Positions 1-5,919 are shown, counted from the stretch's first letter. The stretch: DNA of 9,462 nt from Candidatus Eiseniibacteriota bacterium (GCA_005893185.1 VBOS01000251.1:1-9462); one strand, 5' to 3'. Translations and numbers: made by a program. The notes: a model not told the origin generated them from the letters alone.

Positions 1-387
1 AACGAGCGACGCAACACCGTCCGCCAGCATGATCAGGCCGATCACAACGCCGTAGGCCTCGAAGTCGCCGGTCTGCCGCCACCGGATCTCGGTCTGGATC
101 GGCCAGGCGGCGCCCGCCAGCGCGAGCAGGGCGGCGCCGAGCAGGAGGACCGGGCGCACGGCATCGAAGACCTGCGCTGGGATGCGCTTCGCGAGGGCAA
201 GCAGGGTGACGACCGCGTAGACGACGAACGCGGCTCCGCCCCCGGCCCAGAACAACGCCCAGAACGGCCGATCGCGAACGAAGAACCATGATGCAAAGAA
301 CAGATTGGTGGCGGCGAGAATCATGAGCACCGAGCAGATCCCCAGCAGCGGGGCGGCGAGACGGAGGATTCGTGCGGTTAAGGTCAT
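1..387 (-). CDS. Four-helix membrane protein, partial (C-terminus beyond the left edge)
   Basis: The frame stays open from the ATG at 387 to base 1, giving 129 codons without a stop, so the gene is cut by the window edge. The start is supported by a GGAG six bases upstream; an in-frame ATG at 399 has only a poor ribosome site. The product begins MTLTARILRLAAPLLGICSV and shows about four hydrophobic stretches: residues 8-32, 40-66, 78-95 and 112-129. A short charged loop (around EIRWRQTGDFE) lies between the last two. I do not recognise the family. It starts 36 bases after the creD stop on the same strand, so it is probably co-transcribed with creD and acts in the same membrane. The fragment offers no motif for a reaction. 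Confidence 0.7.
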   Translation of the reverse strand, partial: MTLTARILRLAAPLLGICSVLMILAATNLFFASWFFVRDRPFWALFWAGGGAAFVVYAVVTLLALAKRIPAQVFDAVRPVLLLGAALLALAGAAWPIQTEIRWRQTGDFEAYGVVIGLIMLADGVASLV

Positions 388-423
388 TGGTTTCTCCATG
401 CGCTTTGATCCCAGAAGACGGAG

Positions 424-1668
424 CTACGCTGCGCGCCTGAGCTGCGGCTGATCCCAGTCGACCTTTCCGGTGTATTGCATCATCACGAACAATGTGACGA
501 TCGCGCCGATCGTGATTGCGAGCCCGGTGAAGCCTTCCCAGAAGAAGGTGTACGAGAACAGCACCAGGTAGACGAGCTGGGCGCTCCCCATCACCCGGAG
601 CGCGAAATTCCAGCCGGTGAACAGGCGCGCGTAGGTCGTGACCAGGAGGATCGAGGTGGCGGAGGCGATTGCGAACGAGGGCGCGATCGCGAGGTGGGCC
701 ACCAGGTAGGCGAACAGCAGGTGGAAGGCGAAGAACGCACAGCCGAGAAAGAAGTAGTTCATGGGATGGATCGCTCTGTCCTGCGCGTGCGCCACCATCG
801 CCACCACGAAGCAGAAGAACAGGAGCCCGACCGGCGCGAAGAACGTGATGCGAGCGGCGAGCGGCCCCGGGTTCAGGCGCTCCGGCAGCGCGATCCCGAT
901 CGGGGCGTTCGCCACCAGGCTCTCGAAGGTCCACTCGCCGCGCCAGCCGCGGCCCTGACGCTCGTGGCGCGACGGCGAGATCGAACCGGGCATGAAGTCC
1001 ACGCGCGCGAAGTCGGTGGCGAGGGCGAGCCGGAAGTTCCGCACCTGTCCGGTGCCCTCGGTGAGCCGGTACTTCCAGGTGGCGGTGCCGCGCGAGCGAT
1101 ACTTCACCGTGAACTCGCGGCGATCGTGCGGTGGCATGGTCTCGCTCCACTCGGCGTTCCCATCCCGGAAGACGACATCGCGCGGGGCGCCCGCAGCGTC
1201 TCGCACCTCGAATCCGTCGTACACCGTGTTCTCGGTCCCGAGCGGAACGCTGAACGCGATCATCCGGGACTCCTCGTCGGGGTTCACGAACGCGTACCGG
1301 CCGGCGAAGTCCACCGCGTAGGTCGGGAACCACAGCAGGCCCTTACGGCGGTGTTCGAGGTCGAGGTGCACGTCGAGCCCGGAGGACACGAGCGGGATCG
1401 GGACCGGCTCCTCGACCATCTTGGTGACCGGCGTCTCGATGACGCGCCCGTCCGATGTGGTCGTGGTCGTGGTCAGGGTCTTCTCGCGCTTCACCCGGTA
1501 GGACGCGCCGGGGGGGCCCTGCTCCATCGGCGGGCCCCACAACTTGTGCACGCGCTCCTGGAGCTCCCCGGACCACTGTCCGGTGCGGGCAACCAGCGAC
1601 GTGCCGAGCACGACCCACGCGAAGCAGCAGCCCAGCCAGACGAGCAGGATCAAGGAGAACCGTTTCAT
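424..1668 (-). CDS. creD: CreD-like inner membrane protein
   Basis: A 414-residue protein of the CreD family (named for E. coli CreD, a CreBC-regulated inner membrane protein linked to colicin E2 tolerance; its biochemical role is unknown). Visible layout: one N-terminal membrane helix (about residues 5-25), a large extracytoplasmic domain (about 26-270), then five helices (about 274-292, 304-323, 327-346, 356-377, 380-399). The most telling family signature is the third helix, GCAFFAFHLLFAYL at 309-322. Residues near 40-52 (WG-P-EQGPPGASYRV) also fit CreD proteins. E. coli CreD is about 450 residues, so this one is slightly short but complete at both ends. The start at 1668 is fixed by a GGAGGA eight bases or less upstream; a longer in-frame reading to 1878 overlaps the regulator gene. 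A Thr-rich stretch (TLTTTTTTSDG) interrupts the soluble domain. No creB or creC is present. A dyad operator lies 62 bases upstream. Confidence 0.85.
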   Translation of the reverse strand: MKRFSLILLVWLGCCFAWVVLGTSLVARTGQWSGELQERVHKLWGPPMEQGPPGASYRVKREKTLTTTTTTSDGRVIETPVTKMVEEPVPIPLVSSGLDVHLDLEHRRKGLLWFPTYAVDFAGRYAFVNPDEESRMIAFSVPLGTENTVYDGFEVRDAAGAPRDVVFRDGNAEWSETMPPHDRREFTVKYRSRGTATWKYRLTEGTGQVRNFRLALATDFARVDFMPGSISPSRHERQGRGWRGEWTFESLVANAPIGIALPERLNPGPLAARITFFAPVGLLFFCFVVAMVAHAQDRAIHPMNYFFLGCAFFAFHLLFAYLVAHLAIAPSFAIASATSILLVTTYARLFTGWNFALRVMGSAQLVYLVLFSYTFFWEGFTGLAITIGAIVTLFVMMQYTGKVDWDQPQLRRAA

Positions 1669-1671
1669 CTT

Positions 1672-1677
1672 TCCTCC
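1672..1677 (-). promoter_or_regulatory. Strong Shine-Dalgarno deciding the creD start
   Basis: On the minus strand GGAGGA is followed by AAG and then the ATG at 1668. This near-perfect site selects MKRFSL as the N-terminus and rejects the 70-residue in-frame extension upstream. Confidence 0.8.
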
Positions 1678-1730
1678 GCAGACGAGTGGGCGCGATCGGC
1701 CACGCCCGGGTTTTCGACCAATCGATCTGC

Positions 1731-1747
1731 ACTTTGCAGCGCAAAGT
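1731..1747. promoter_or_regulatory. Perfect 7-3-7 dyad, probable operator of creD
   Basis: ACTTTGC-AGC-GCAAAGT is a perfect seven-base inverted repeat around a three-base spacer. It lies in the 175-base gap between the winged-helix regulator gene and creD, 62 bases upstream of the creD ATG. A second copy with the same layout occurs at 2890-2906 upstream of the operon that encodes the regulator. Dyads of this size suit a dimeric winged-helix protein, so I infer that the regulator at 1844-2242 binds here. I see no convincing -35/-10 pair around it, so I cannot say whether it represses or activates. There is no direct TTCAC repeat of the CreB cre-tag type. Confidence 0.6.
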
Positions 1748-1843
1748 ATCCGGGGCGAAAAAAGGCCAGTGCGACCGTCGACGACTCGAGCCGGGTCAAT
1801 CGGAGCCAGGCATACATCGTCCCATCCACGGCCGGGAACGGGC

Positions 1844-2242
1844 TCAACGCGGTCCCGATCCGCGCGCCCGGGCCGCACGGATCAGGGCTTCCATGTGATC
1901 GAGGTAGCGGGCGAGCGCGCGCCGGCCCGCATCGGTGAGCCGAAACTCGGTCCTCGGCATGCGCCCGCGGAACGACTTCACGCATGCGATGTAGCGCGCC
2001 TCCTCGAGCTTCCGGGCGTGGACGCTGAGGTTGCCGTCGGTCGTGTTCAGGAGGCGCTTGAGCTCGTTGAAGCTGAGCGCCGGGTTGACCGCGAGCGCGC
2101 TCACGATTCCGAGCCGCATGCGCTCGTGGATCAGCCGGTCGAGCGCTGTGGCGCTGGCCTCGGCCGCGCCGGCCGAGACCGCGCGCAGCGCGCGCCGGGG
2201 ATTTCGGACCCGCGCTCTCGCCACCGCTCCCGCGCTAGCCAC
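1844..2242 (-). CDS. Winged-helix transcriptional regulator (HTH_34 / MarR-ArsR-like)
   Basis: A 132-residue cytoplasmic DNA-binding protein. The recognisable domain spans about residues 33-125. LDRLIHERMRLGIVSAL is the first helix, LSFNELKRLL (56-65) leads into the helix-turn-helix, TTDGNLSVHARKLEEA (67-82) is the recognition helix, and the wing follows with RMPRTEFRLTDAGRRAL. This matches the HTH_34 winged-helix family, single-domain proteins of about 100 residues. The first 32 residues are Ala/Arg-rich and not part of the fold, which makes the GTG start at 2242 less certain. That start overlaps the stop of the upstream membrane-protein gene by 8 bases and has a GAGG about 9 bases ahead, arguing for translational coupling. 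No metal-binding cysteines or ligand pocket are visible. Its position between two membrane-protein units carrying the same dyad suggests it regulates both, including its own operon. Confidence 0.85.
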   Translation of the reverse strand: MASAGAVARARVRNPRRALRAVSAGAAEASATALDRLIHERMRLGIVSALAVNPALSFNELKRLLNTTDGNLSVHARKLEEARYIACVKSFRGRMPRTEFRLTDAGRRALARYLDHMEALIRAARARGSGPR

Positions 2243-2852
2243 CGTAGCGCCTCGCGATCAGGAGCCCGAACGCGATGTGGAGGCCGCCGAAGCCTAAGGC
2301 GAGCAGGGCGTTCCCCCACGCGGCGGGCGCGAGAAGCGTGGCGGCGCCGAGCGCCATGAAGCAAAGCCCCATGACGGGAACGATGCGCACCGAGAACACG
2401 CCCCCGCACACGACAGCTACGCCGTAGAGCAGCAGCCACAGGCCGGGCAGCGGCCCGACCGCCGCGAATCGGAAGAACGCCCCGAACGTGAGGATCGCGC
2501 CGGCCAGCAGGGGCATGGAGAAGCTGAACGCGAAGCGGCGGAAGGGCCCGGAGACGAGCGGCACGCCCGATGCGCGGGCCTTGGCCCACATGGTGAATCC
2601 GGCGATCGCGATCGCGATCGCGGCCTCGATCAGCCAGGTCGCGAGCCACGCCGCCGGGGATCGCCGCCGCGCAGCAACGGCCGCGGCCGCCAGCGCAGAC
2701 GCCCCGATGCCCACCGTCCCCCAGCCGGGCACGGCCGTGAACGCCGCCGCCCGCTCCATGGTGGCGCGGATGTACCGCAGGTGATCGAACGCCCGCGCCT
2801 CGAGGCCGGCCGGCTCGGGCGCGCGCGGCGGGATCGGTCGCAGCGCGGGCAT
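2235..2852 (-). CDS. Conserved six-helix membrane protein
   Basis: A 205-residue integral membrane protein with about six hydrophobic segments: residues 43-60, 66-88, 104-126, 133-154, 157-176 and 181-201. A cytoplasmic N-terminal part carries the motif RATMERAAAFTAVPGWG (29-45), and the fifth helix begins with SVRIVPVMGLCFMALGA. From memory, these blocks resemble a family of uncharacterised proteins found beside small winged-helix regulators; no function is known. The start at 2852 has TAGGG about eight bases upstream. The gene is the first of a pair: its stop overlaps the GTG of the regulator gene. A probable operator lies 37 bases upstream. It could be the sensor or the target that the regulator serves, but nothing in the sequence shows a ligand. 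A hexamer repeat encodes part of the second helix. Confidence 0.8.
   Translation of the reverse strand: MPALRPIPPRAPEPAGLEARAFDHLRYIRATMERAAAFTAVPGWGTVGIGASALAAAAVAARRRSPAAWLATWLIEAAIAIAIAGFTMWAKARASGVPLVSGPFRRFAFSFSMPLLAGAILTFGAFFRFAAVGPLPGLWLLLYGVAVVCGGVFSVRIVPVMGLCFMALGAATLLAPAAWGNALLALGFGGLHIAFGLLIARRYGG
2602..2622. repeat. In-frame GCGATC hexamer repeat
   Basis: Three and a half tandem copies of GCGATC sit inside the six-helix membrane-protein gene and encode alternating Ala-Ile residues of its second membrane helix. Gain or loss of one unit would add or remove two hydrophobic residues without breaking the frame. Confidence 0.7.
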
Positions 2853-2858
2853 GGCACG

Positions 2859-2887
2859 ACCCTACCGCAGCCGCGGCCCGGTATCAA
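2859..2887 (-). promoter_or_regulatory. Candidate promoter of the membrane protein/regulator operon
   Basis: TTGATA (2882-2887) is a good -35 hexamer. After a 17-base spacer comes TAGGGT (2859-2864), a poor -10 element that keeps only the first two bases and the last T. The dyad at 2890-2906 ends two bases upstream of the -35 box. Because TAGGG may instead be the ribosome site of the ATG at 2852, this call is weak. Confidence 0.3.
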
Positions 2888-2889
2888 GT

Positions 2890-2906
2890 ACTTTGCGCCG
2901 AAAAGC
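2890..2906. promoter_or_regulatory. Imperfect 7-3-7 dyad, probable operator of the regulator operon
   Basis: ACTTTGC-GCC-GAAAAGC repeats the layout of the site upstream of creD. The left half is identical, the spacer is again three bases, and the right half matches at five of seven positions. It lies in the 77-base gap between the second DUF4097 gene and the six-helix membrane-protein gene, 37 bases from the latter's start. I infer autoregulation by the winged-helix protein. The weaker right half-site may mean lower affinity than at creD. Confidence 0.5.
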
Positions 2907-2929
2907 CTGCGGCCCGGCCCGGCCCGACG

Positions 2930-3736
2930 CTACGAGCCCGCGTTCAGCGAGATGTTGCCGTTCGTGGTCTCGAGGTCGAGGCGTCGGCTGCCCTTGCCGA
3001 TCGTGCCATGGATGCTGTGCTTGCTGAGCTTCCCGGTCACGGTCACGGGGAAGTCGGAATCGACGACCCCGTTCAGGGTCCGGGCCCGCAGGTCCACATC
3101 GAGCTTTGCGGGCAGCGTGAGATGGATCCCGCCGTTCACGGTGTTGAACGAGAGCGGCTCCGTCCACTCCGCGCTCCCGAGCGCGGCCGTGATCGAGCCG
3201 TTCACGGTCTCGGCGCTGGCGTACGCCGAGGTCGAGAGCCGCACCGCGCCGTTCACCGTCTCCGCCTCGACCGGGCCGGCGAGGCCCTCCGCCTGGATCC
3301 CGCCGTTCACCGTGTGCGCGACCAGCCGCACGCCGGCGGGGACGCGCACCTCGAAGTCGACCTCGACGTCGTTGTTGTGCGTGTGACTGCTCCCCTTGTC
3401 GCCGGGGGCGCACACGTTGCCGGCGCCGGGGTACTTCGCGCAGATCGTCACGCCGTCCTCGTGCTCGATCACCTCGATCGTCACATCTGCGGGGTCGCTC
3501 CTCTTCGCGTGCTTCGTCGCATGGACCTCGACTTCCTTCCCGGTCGCGCGCGACGCCGTGATGCCGCCGTTCACGCCCTTGATCTCGATCTCCTTGCCCA
3601 CCGGAATCGCCTTGCTCCACTCAAACGTATCGCCCGCGCCCTTCTCCGCGGCCGACTTCGATGCAGCTGCCGCGTTCGCGATCATCAGCACGCCCGCCAG
3701 CGCGACCGTCCACCCGATCCAGCGCGTCTTCGCCAT
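2930..3736 (-). CDS. Exported DUF4097 repeat protein (downstream copy)
   Basis: A 268-residue protein. A signal peptide is clear: MAKTRW, a hydrophobic core to about residue 20, and small residues around ANAAAASKS for cleavage. The mature part consists of short beta repeats of the DUF4097 (adhesin-like) type, each ending in a turn such as GVNGGI, HTVNGGI, ETVNGAV, ETVNGSI, NTVNGGI, RTLNGVV and TTNGNI. These suggest a right-handed beta-solenoid outside the cytoplasm. Two cysteines (TICAKYPGAGNVCAPG) could form a disulphide. The ATG at 3736 is preferred to the GTG at 3742, because AAGGAG lies five bases before it; the ATG starts two bases after the stop of the preceding DUF4097 gene. DUF4097 proteins often follow sigma/anti-sigma pairs, but their biochemical role is unknown. 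It closes the four-gene operon. Confidence 0.85.
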   Translation of the reverse strand: MAKTRWIGWTVALAGVLMIANAAAASKSAAEKGAGDTFEWSKAIPVGKEIEIKGVNGGITASRATGKEVEVHATKHAKRSDPADVTIEVIEHEDGVTICAKYPGAGNVCAPGDKGSSHTHNNDVEVDFEVRVPAGVRLVAHTVNGGIQAEGLAGPVEAETVNGAVRLSTSAYASAETVNGSITAALGSAEWTEPLSFNTVNGGIHLTLPAKLDVDLRARTLNGVVDSDFPVTVTGKLSKHSIHGTIGKGSRRLDLETTNGNISLNAGS

Positions 3737-4155
3737 GATCACTCCTTGCCCTCGTCCGGGCTCTCGTCGTTCGAATTCTTGTCCTTCTGCCCCTTCATCT
3801 TCTTCCGCGCCCCTTCCAGCTCCTGACTGCCGCGCTGCTCGAGCCGGATCGCGCCCTGGAACGATTCCAGCTCCAGCTCCGATGCGCCTGATCCGAGCGT
3901 GAACCGCATGCGGCGGTTGCGGTGCGAGCTGACCACCTTCACCGGGAAGCTCGAGTCGAACTCGCCGCTGTAGGTGGTGACCGAGACGCTCACGCTGGGC
4001 TGGGCCGGCAGAGCGACGGTGATGTCGCCGTTGTGGGTCGTGAACTGGTAGCGCCCCCCGTCGCGCAGCTCGCCATCGTAGAGCACGTCGCCGTTCACGG
4101 TCGAGGCCTCGACGGCTGTGCCGCGAACGTCCTCGAGCGCGATCTCCCCGTTCAC
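3131..4155 (-). repeat. Dispersed VNG-coding repeats within the DUF4097 genes
   Basis: On the plus strand GCCGTTCAC occurs at 3131, 3197, 3248, 3302 and 3566 in the downstream gene and at 4090 in the upstream one; 4147-4155 is a one-base variant. Read on the coding strand it is GTGAACGGC, Val-Asn-Gly, the turn at the end of each beta repeat. Spacings between the first four are 66, 51 and 54 bases, all multiples of three. They reflect internal duplication of the protein repeat rather than a mobile element. Confidence 0.75.
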
Positions 4156-4668
4156 GGTCTCGGCCGTGAGCTCGCCATCGTGCCCCTTCACCGTGACGCC
4201 GGAGTTGACGGAGCTCAGCTCGGCCCGGCCCCGCCCCTTCTCGAGCGTCACGTCGCCCTCGACCGACTTGAGCGCGATGTGCCCGGCGCCCCCCGTCACG
4301 CTCACGTCTCCGCGCACGGTCTCGACCGAGACGTCACCCCGCGTGCCCTGGACGGTGACGTCGGCGTAGACGCCATTGATCTCGATCGCCATCGTGGCGG
4401 GCACCGTGATGCGGAAGTCCACGCTCGAGGGGGCGCCCATCCGGGTGCGGGGCTTGACGGTCACGGTCGATCCGTCGCGCTCGATCTCCACGACCGAGCG
4501 GCTCGAATGATCGGCCTCGATCCGCAGCGCGTTCTTGCTCCACGCGCCGACCGTGACGTCGCCTGCGAAGTTCTCGACGACGAGCCGCGTCTCCGTGGGC
4601 CCGACGGTCAGGGTCGTATCGGTACGGGGACTGAAGGCAAGGGCGGCGGCCAAGATGGTCGCGATCAT
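3739..4668 (-). CDS. Exported DUF4097 repeat protein (upstream copy)
   Basis: A 309-residue protein related to the next gene but clearly diverged. It opens with a short export signal (MIATILAAALAFSPRTD), then a strand-rich region (about 20-95), then repeats ending in turns: INGVYADV, ETVRGDV, KSVEGDV, SSVNSGV, ETVNGEI, STVNGDV, TTHNGDI, TTYSGEF and ESFQGAI. This fits the DUF4097 beta-solenoid. The last 30 residues form a highly charged, probably disordered tail (ARKKMKGQKDKN, then acidic) that the downstream copy lacks. The start at 4668 has GAGGAG six bases ahead, placed directly behind the anti-sigma stop; the gap is 10 bases. The short signal has only one early positive charge candidate, none before the core, so export is likely but not certain. 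Function is unknown; the operon implies it is made when the sigma factor is active. Confidence 0.85.
   Translation of the reverse strand: MIATILAAALAFSPRTDTTLTVGPTETRLVVENFAGDVTVGAWSKNALRIEADHSSRSVVEIERDGSTVTVKPRTRMGAPSSVDFRITVPATMAIEINGVYADVTVQGTRGDVSVETVRGDVSVTGGAGHIALKSVEGDVTLEKGRGRAELSSVNSGVTVKGHDGELTAETVNGEIALEDVRGTAVEASTVNGDVLYDGELRDGGRYQFTTHNGDITVALPAQPSVSVSVTTYSGEFDSSFPVKVVSSHRNRRMRFTLGSGASELELESFQGAIRLEQRGSQELEGARKKMKGQKDKNSNDESPDEGKE
3742..3747 (-). promoter_or_regulatory. Shine-Dalgarno deciding the start of the downstream DUF4097 gene
   Basis: AAGGAG overlaps the end of the preceding coding region and is followed by five bases (including its TGA stop) and the ATG at 3736. This spacing favours the ATG over the GTG at 3742, whose G is itself part of the site. 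Confidence 0.7.
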
Positions 4669-4678
4669 CAGGTTCTCC

Positions 4679-5362
4679 TCAGGTCGAGTAGCCGGCGGCC
4701 GCCGTCGCGCGCCGCAGCAGGTCCAGCTTACGCCGCATCGTGCTCGCGAGGTGGTCGTGCAGGTAAGAATCCGTGGGGTCGGCGGCCAGCGCGCGGCGCG
4801 CCTCCGCGATCGCCCGGTCGATCACGGCGAGGTTCTGCTCGACGATGCGCACCGTGCTCGTGTCCAGGCGGGCCCTCCGCTCAGCCAGGGCGCGCTCGAG
4901 ATCGGCGATGGCCGCGTCGTACTGTGCGAAGCCGACGGTCGCGGCCTCCGGCACGAGCGCCTGCGCCGTGACAGCGGGCGCCCGCGCCACGCCCGCCGGC
5001 GGACGGCTGCGCAGCGCCATCCACGCCGTCCCGCCCGAGACGAGCAGCAGCGCGAGCGAAGCGGCTGCGAGCTGCGGGAGGCTGAACGAGAAACGGCGCT
5101 CGGCGAGGGCGCGCAGCGCCGCCACGAGCGAAGGCTGCCGCTCCCGCCGCGGCGCGAGGCGCGCTGCGATCGCGGGCCACAGGTCGCGCGCCGGCTCGCG
5201 GGGCGGAAGCGAAGCTGCGCGGGCGGCCACCGCGCGCAAAGCGGCCAGCGCAGATGCGCATTCGCCGCACTCCGCGAGATGCGCCTCCAGGCCCAGCGCC
5301 TCCCCCGCTTCGAGGCTTCCGTCGATGTACTCCGATAGGCGCTCGCTCCAGCGATCCGTCAC
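4679..5362 (-). CDS. Zinc-finger (ZAS/zf-HC2) membrane anti-sigma factor
   Basis: A 227-residue single-pass protein. The N-terminal cytoplasmic part holds the anti-sigma zinc motif H28-x3-C32-x2-C35 (AHLAECGEC), the hallmark of ZAS-type proteins that sequester a cognate ECF sigma factor. One membrane helix follows at about 97-117 (LAAASLALLLVSGGTAWM). The outer part (about 120-227) is helical and charged, with heptad-like blocks such as YDAAIADLERALAERRARL and NLAVIDRAIAEARRAL, and could sense or bind a partner. It begins with GTG at 5362, 10 bases after the sigma stop, with GAGGGGG from that stop region as ribosome site. The partner is almost certainly the sigma factor encoded just upstream. 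Two DUF4097 genes follow, so those exported proteins are probable outputs or feedback partners. No protease site is evident. Confidence 0.9.
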   Translation of the reverse strand: MTDRWSERLSEYIDGSLEAGEALGLEAHLAECGECASALAALRAVAARAASLPPREPARDLWPAIAARLAPRRERQPSLVAALRALAERRFSFSLPQLAAASLALLLVSGGTAWMALRSRPPAGVARAPAVTAQALVPEAATVGFAQYDAAIADLERALAERRARLDTSTVRIVEQNLAVIDRAIAEARRALAADPTDSYLHDHLASTMRRKLDLLRRATAAAGYST

Positions 5363-5372
5363 GTCTTCCCCC

Positions 5373-5912
5373 TCAAGCTTCCAGATGGCGGCGCAGCATC
5401 ATGCGGGCGCGATGGAGCTGCGCCTTGGTGGTTCCCGTCGTCACATCGAGCAGCTCCGCGATCTCATTGTGGCGGTAGCCCTCGACGTCGTGAAGCACGA
5501 AGACCGCGCGGGCTCCGGGCGGAAGCTTGCCCATCGCCGACTCGAAATCGAGCCCGGCATCGGTCGCGGCCGGCCGGGCCGGAACCGTCTCGAGCACCAT
5601 GTCGTCCGCGATGAAGCGAGTGCGCCGGGCTCCGAGCCATGCCCGGCGGCTCAGGATCAGGTTCACCGCCAGGCGGTAGAGCCAGGTTCCGAAGGCGGCT
5701 TCGCCGCGAAAGGTCGCCAGCTTCTCCCACGCTCGAACGAACACGTCCTGAGTCGCCAGGCCGAGAACCCGTCCCACGTGCCGGCGGTAGAGCCGCTCGA
5801 AGGCGCGCCGGTCGCCGGCCACCGCGAGCGAAACGTCCTCGGCGTCCGCACCCCGGTCGGGCGAGGTGGCTTGAGATGCTTCACTCGTCACCCCGGGGGT
5901 CGAGTCGTGCAT
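5373..5912 (-). CDS. ECF RNA polymerase sigma factor with a shortened region 2
   Basis: A 179-residue ECF-type sigma-70 factor. Region 2 is seen from AFERLYRRHVGRV (37-49) through TQDVFVRAWEKL (54-65) to FRGEAAFGTWLYRLAVN (68-84). Region 4 lies at about 122-177, with helix-turn-helix EIAELLDVTTGTTKAQLHRA. In family members some 17 residues normally separate the RV of region 2.1 from the TQD of region 2.2, including a conserved acidic DAED-like stretch. Here there are only four (LGLA), so about 13 residues appear to be missing at 5753/5754 without loss of frame. The part lost touches the core-polymerase-binding helices. The ATG at 5912 lacks a Shine-Dalgarno but follows a promoter that would give a leaderless message; the longer open frame upstream runs into the neighbouring gene. 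It heads the operon with its anti-sigma partner and probably drives it. Confidence 0.85.
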   Translation of the reverse strand: MHDSTPGVTSEASQATSPDRGADAEDVSLAVAGDRRAFERLYRRHVGRVLGLATQDVFVRAWEKLATFRGEAAFGTWLYRLAVNLILSRRAWLGARRTRFIADDMVLETVPARPAATDAGLDFESAMGKLPPGARAVFVLHDVEGYRHNEIAELLDVTTGTTKAQLHRARMMLRRHLEA

Positions 5913-5919
5913 GCAGTAG

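Noticed and set aside
1665..1817. 50-residue open frame (starts MYAWLRLTRLESS) whose TGA overlaps the creD ATG
   Set aside because: The ATGA overlap is attractive, but the frame contains the perfect dyad and the expected creD promoter region, its own ribosome site is weak, and the sequence is not recognisable.
475..1938. 487-codon open frame on the plus strand
   Set aside because: It lies opposite creD and the end of the regulator gene. The translation is full of His/Arg/Glu/Asp typical of antisense frames in GC-rich DNA, with no recognisable domain.
2907..2929. GGCCC-rich tract as a terminator of the sigma operon
   Set aside because: The GGCCC units could pair, but there is no clean stem-loop followed by a T-run on the minus strand, so no terminator is called.
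3131..3574. Regular short repeats as a CRISPR array
   Set aside because: The repeats are nine bases, in frame, and encode a recurring Val-Asn-Gly turn; the intervening sequence is coding as well.
3922..4971. 349-codon plus-strand frame
   Set aside because: It is antisense to the upstream DUF4097 gene and part of the anti-sigma gene; its apparent repeats are only the mirror of the VNG turns.
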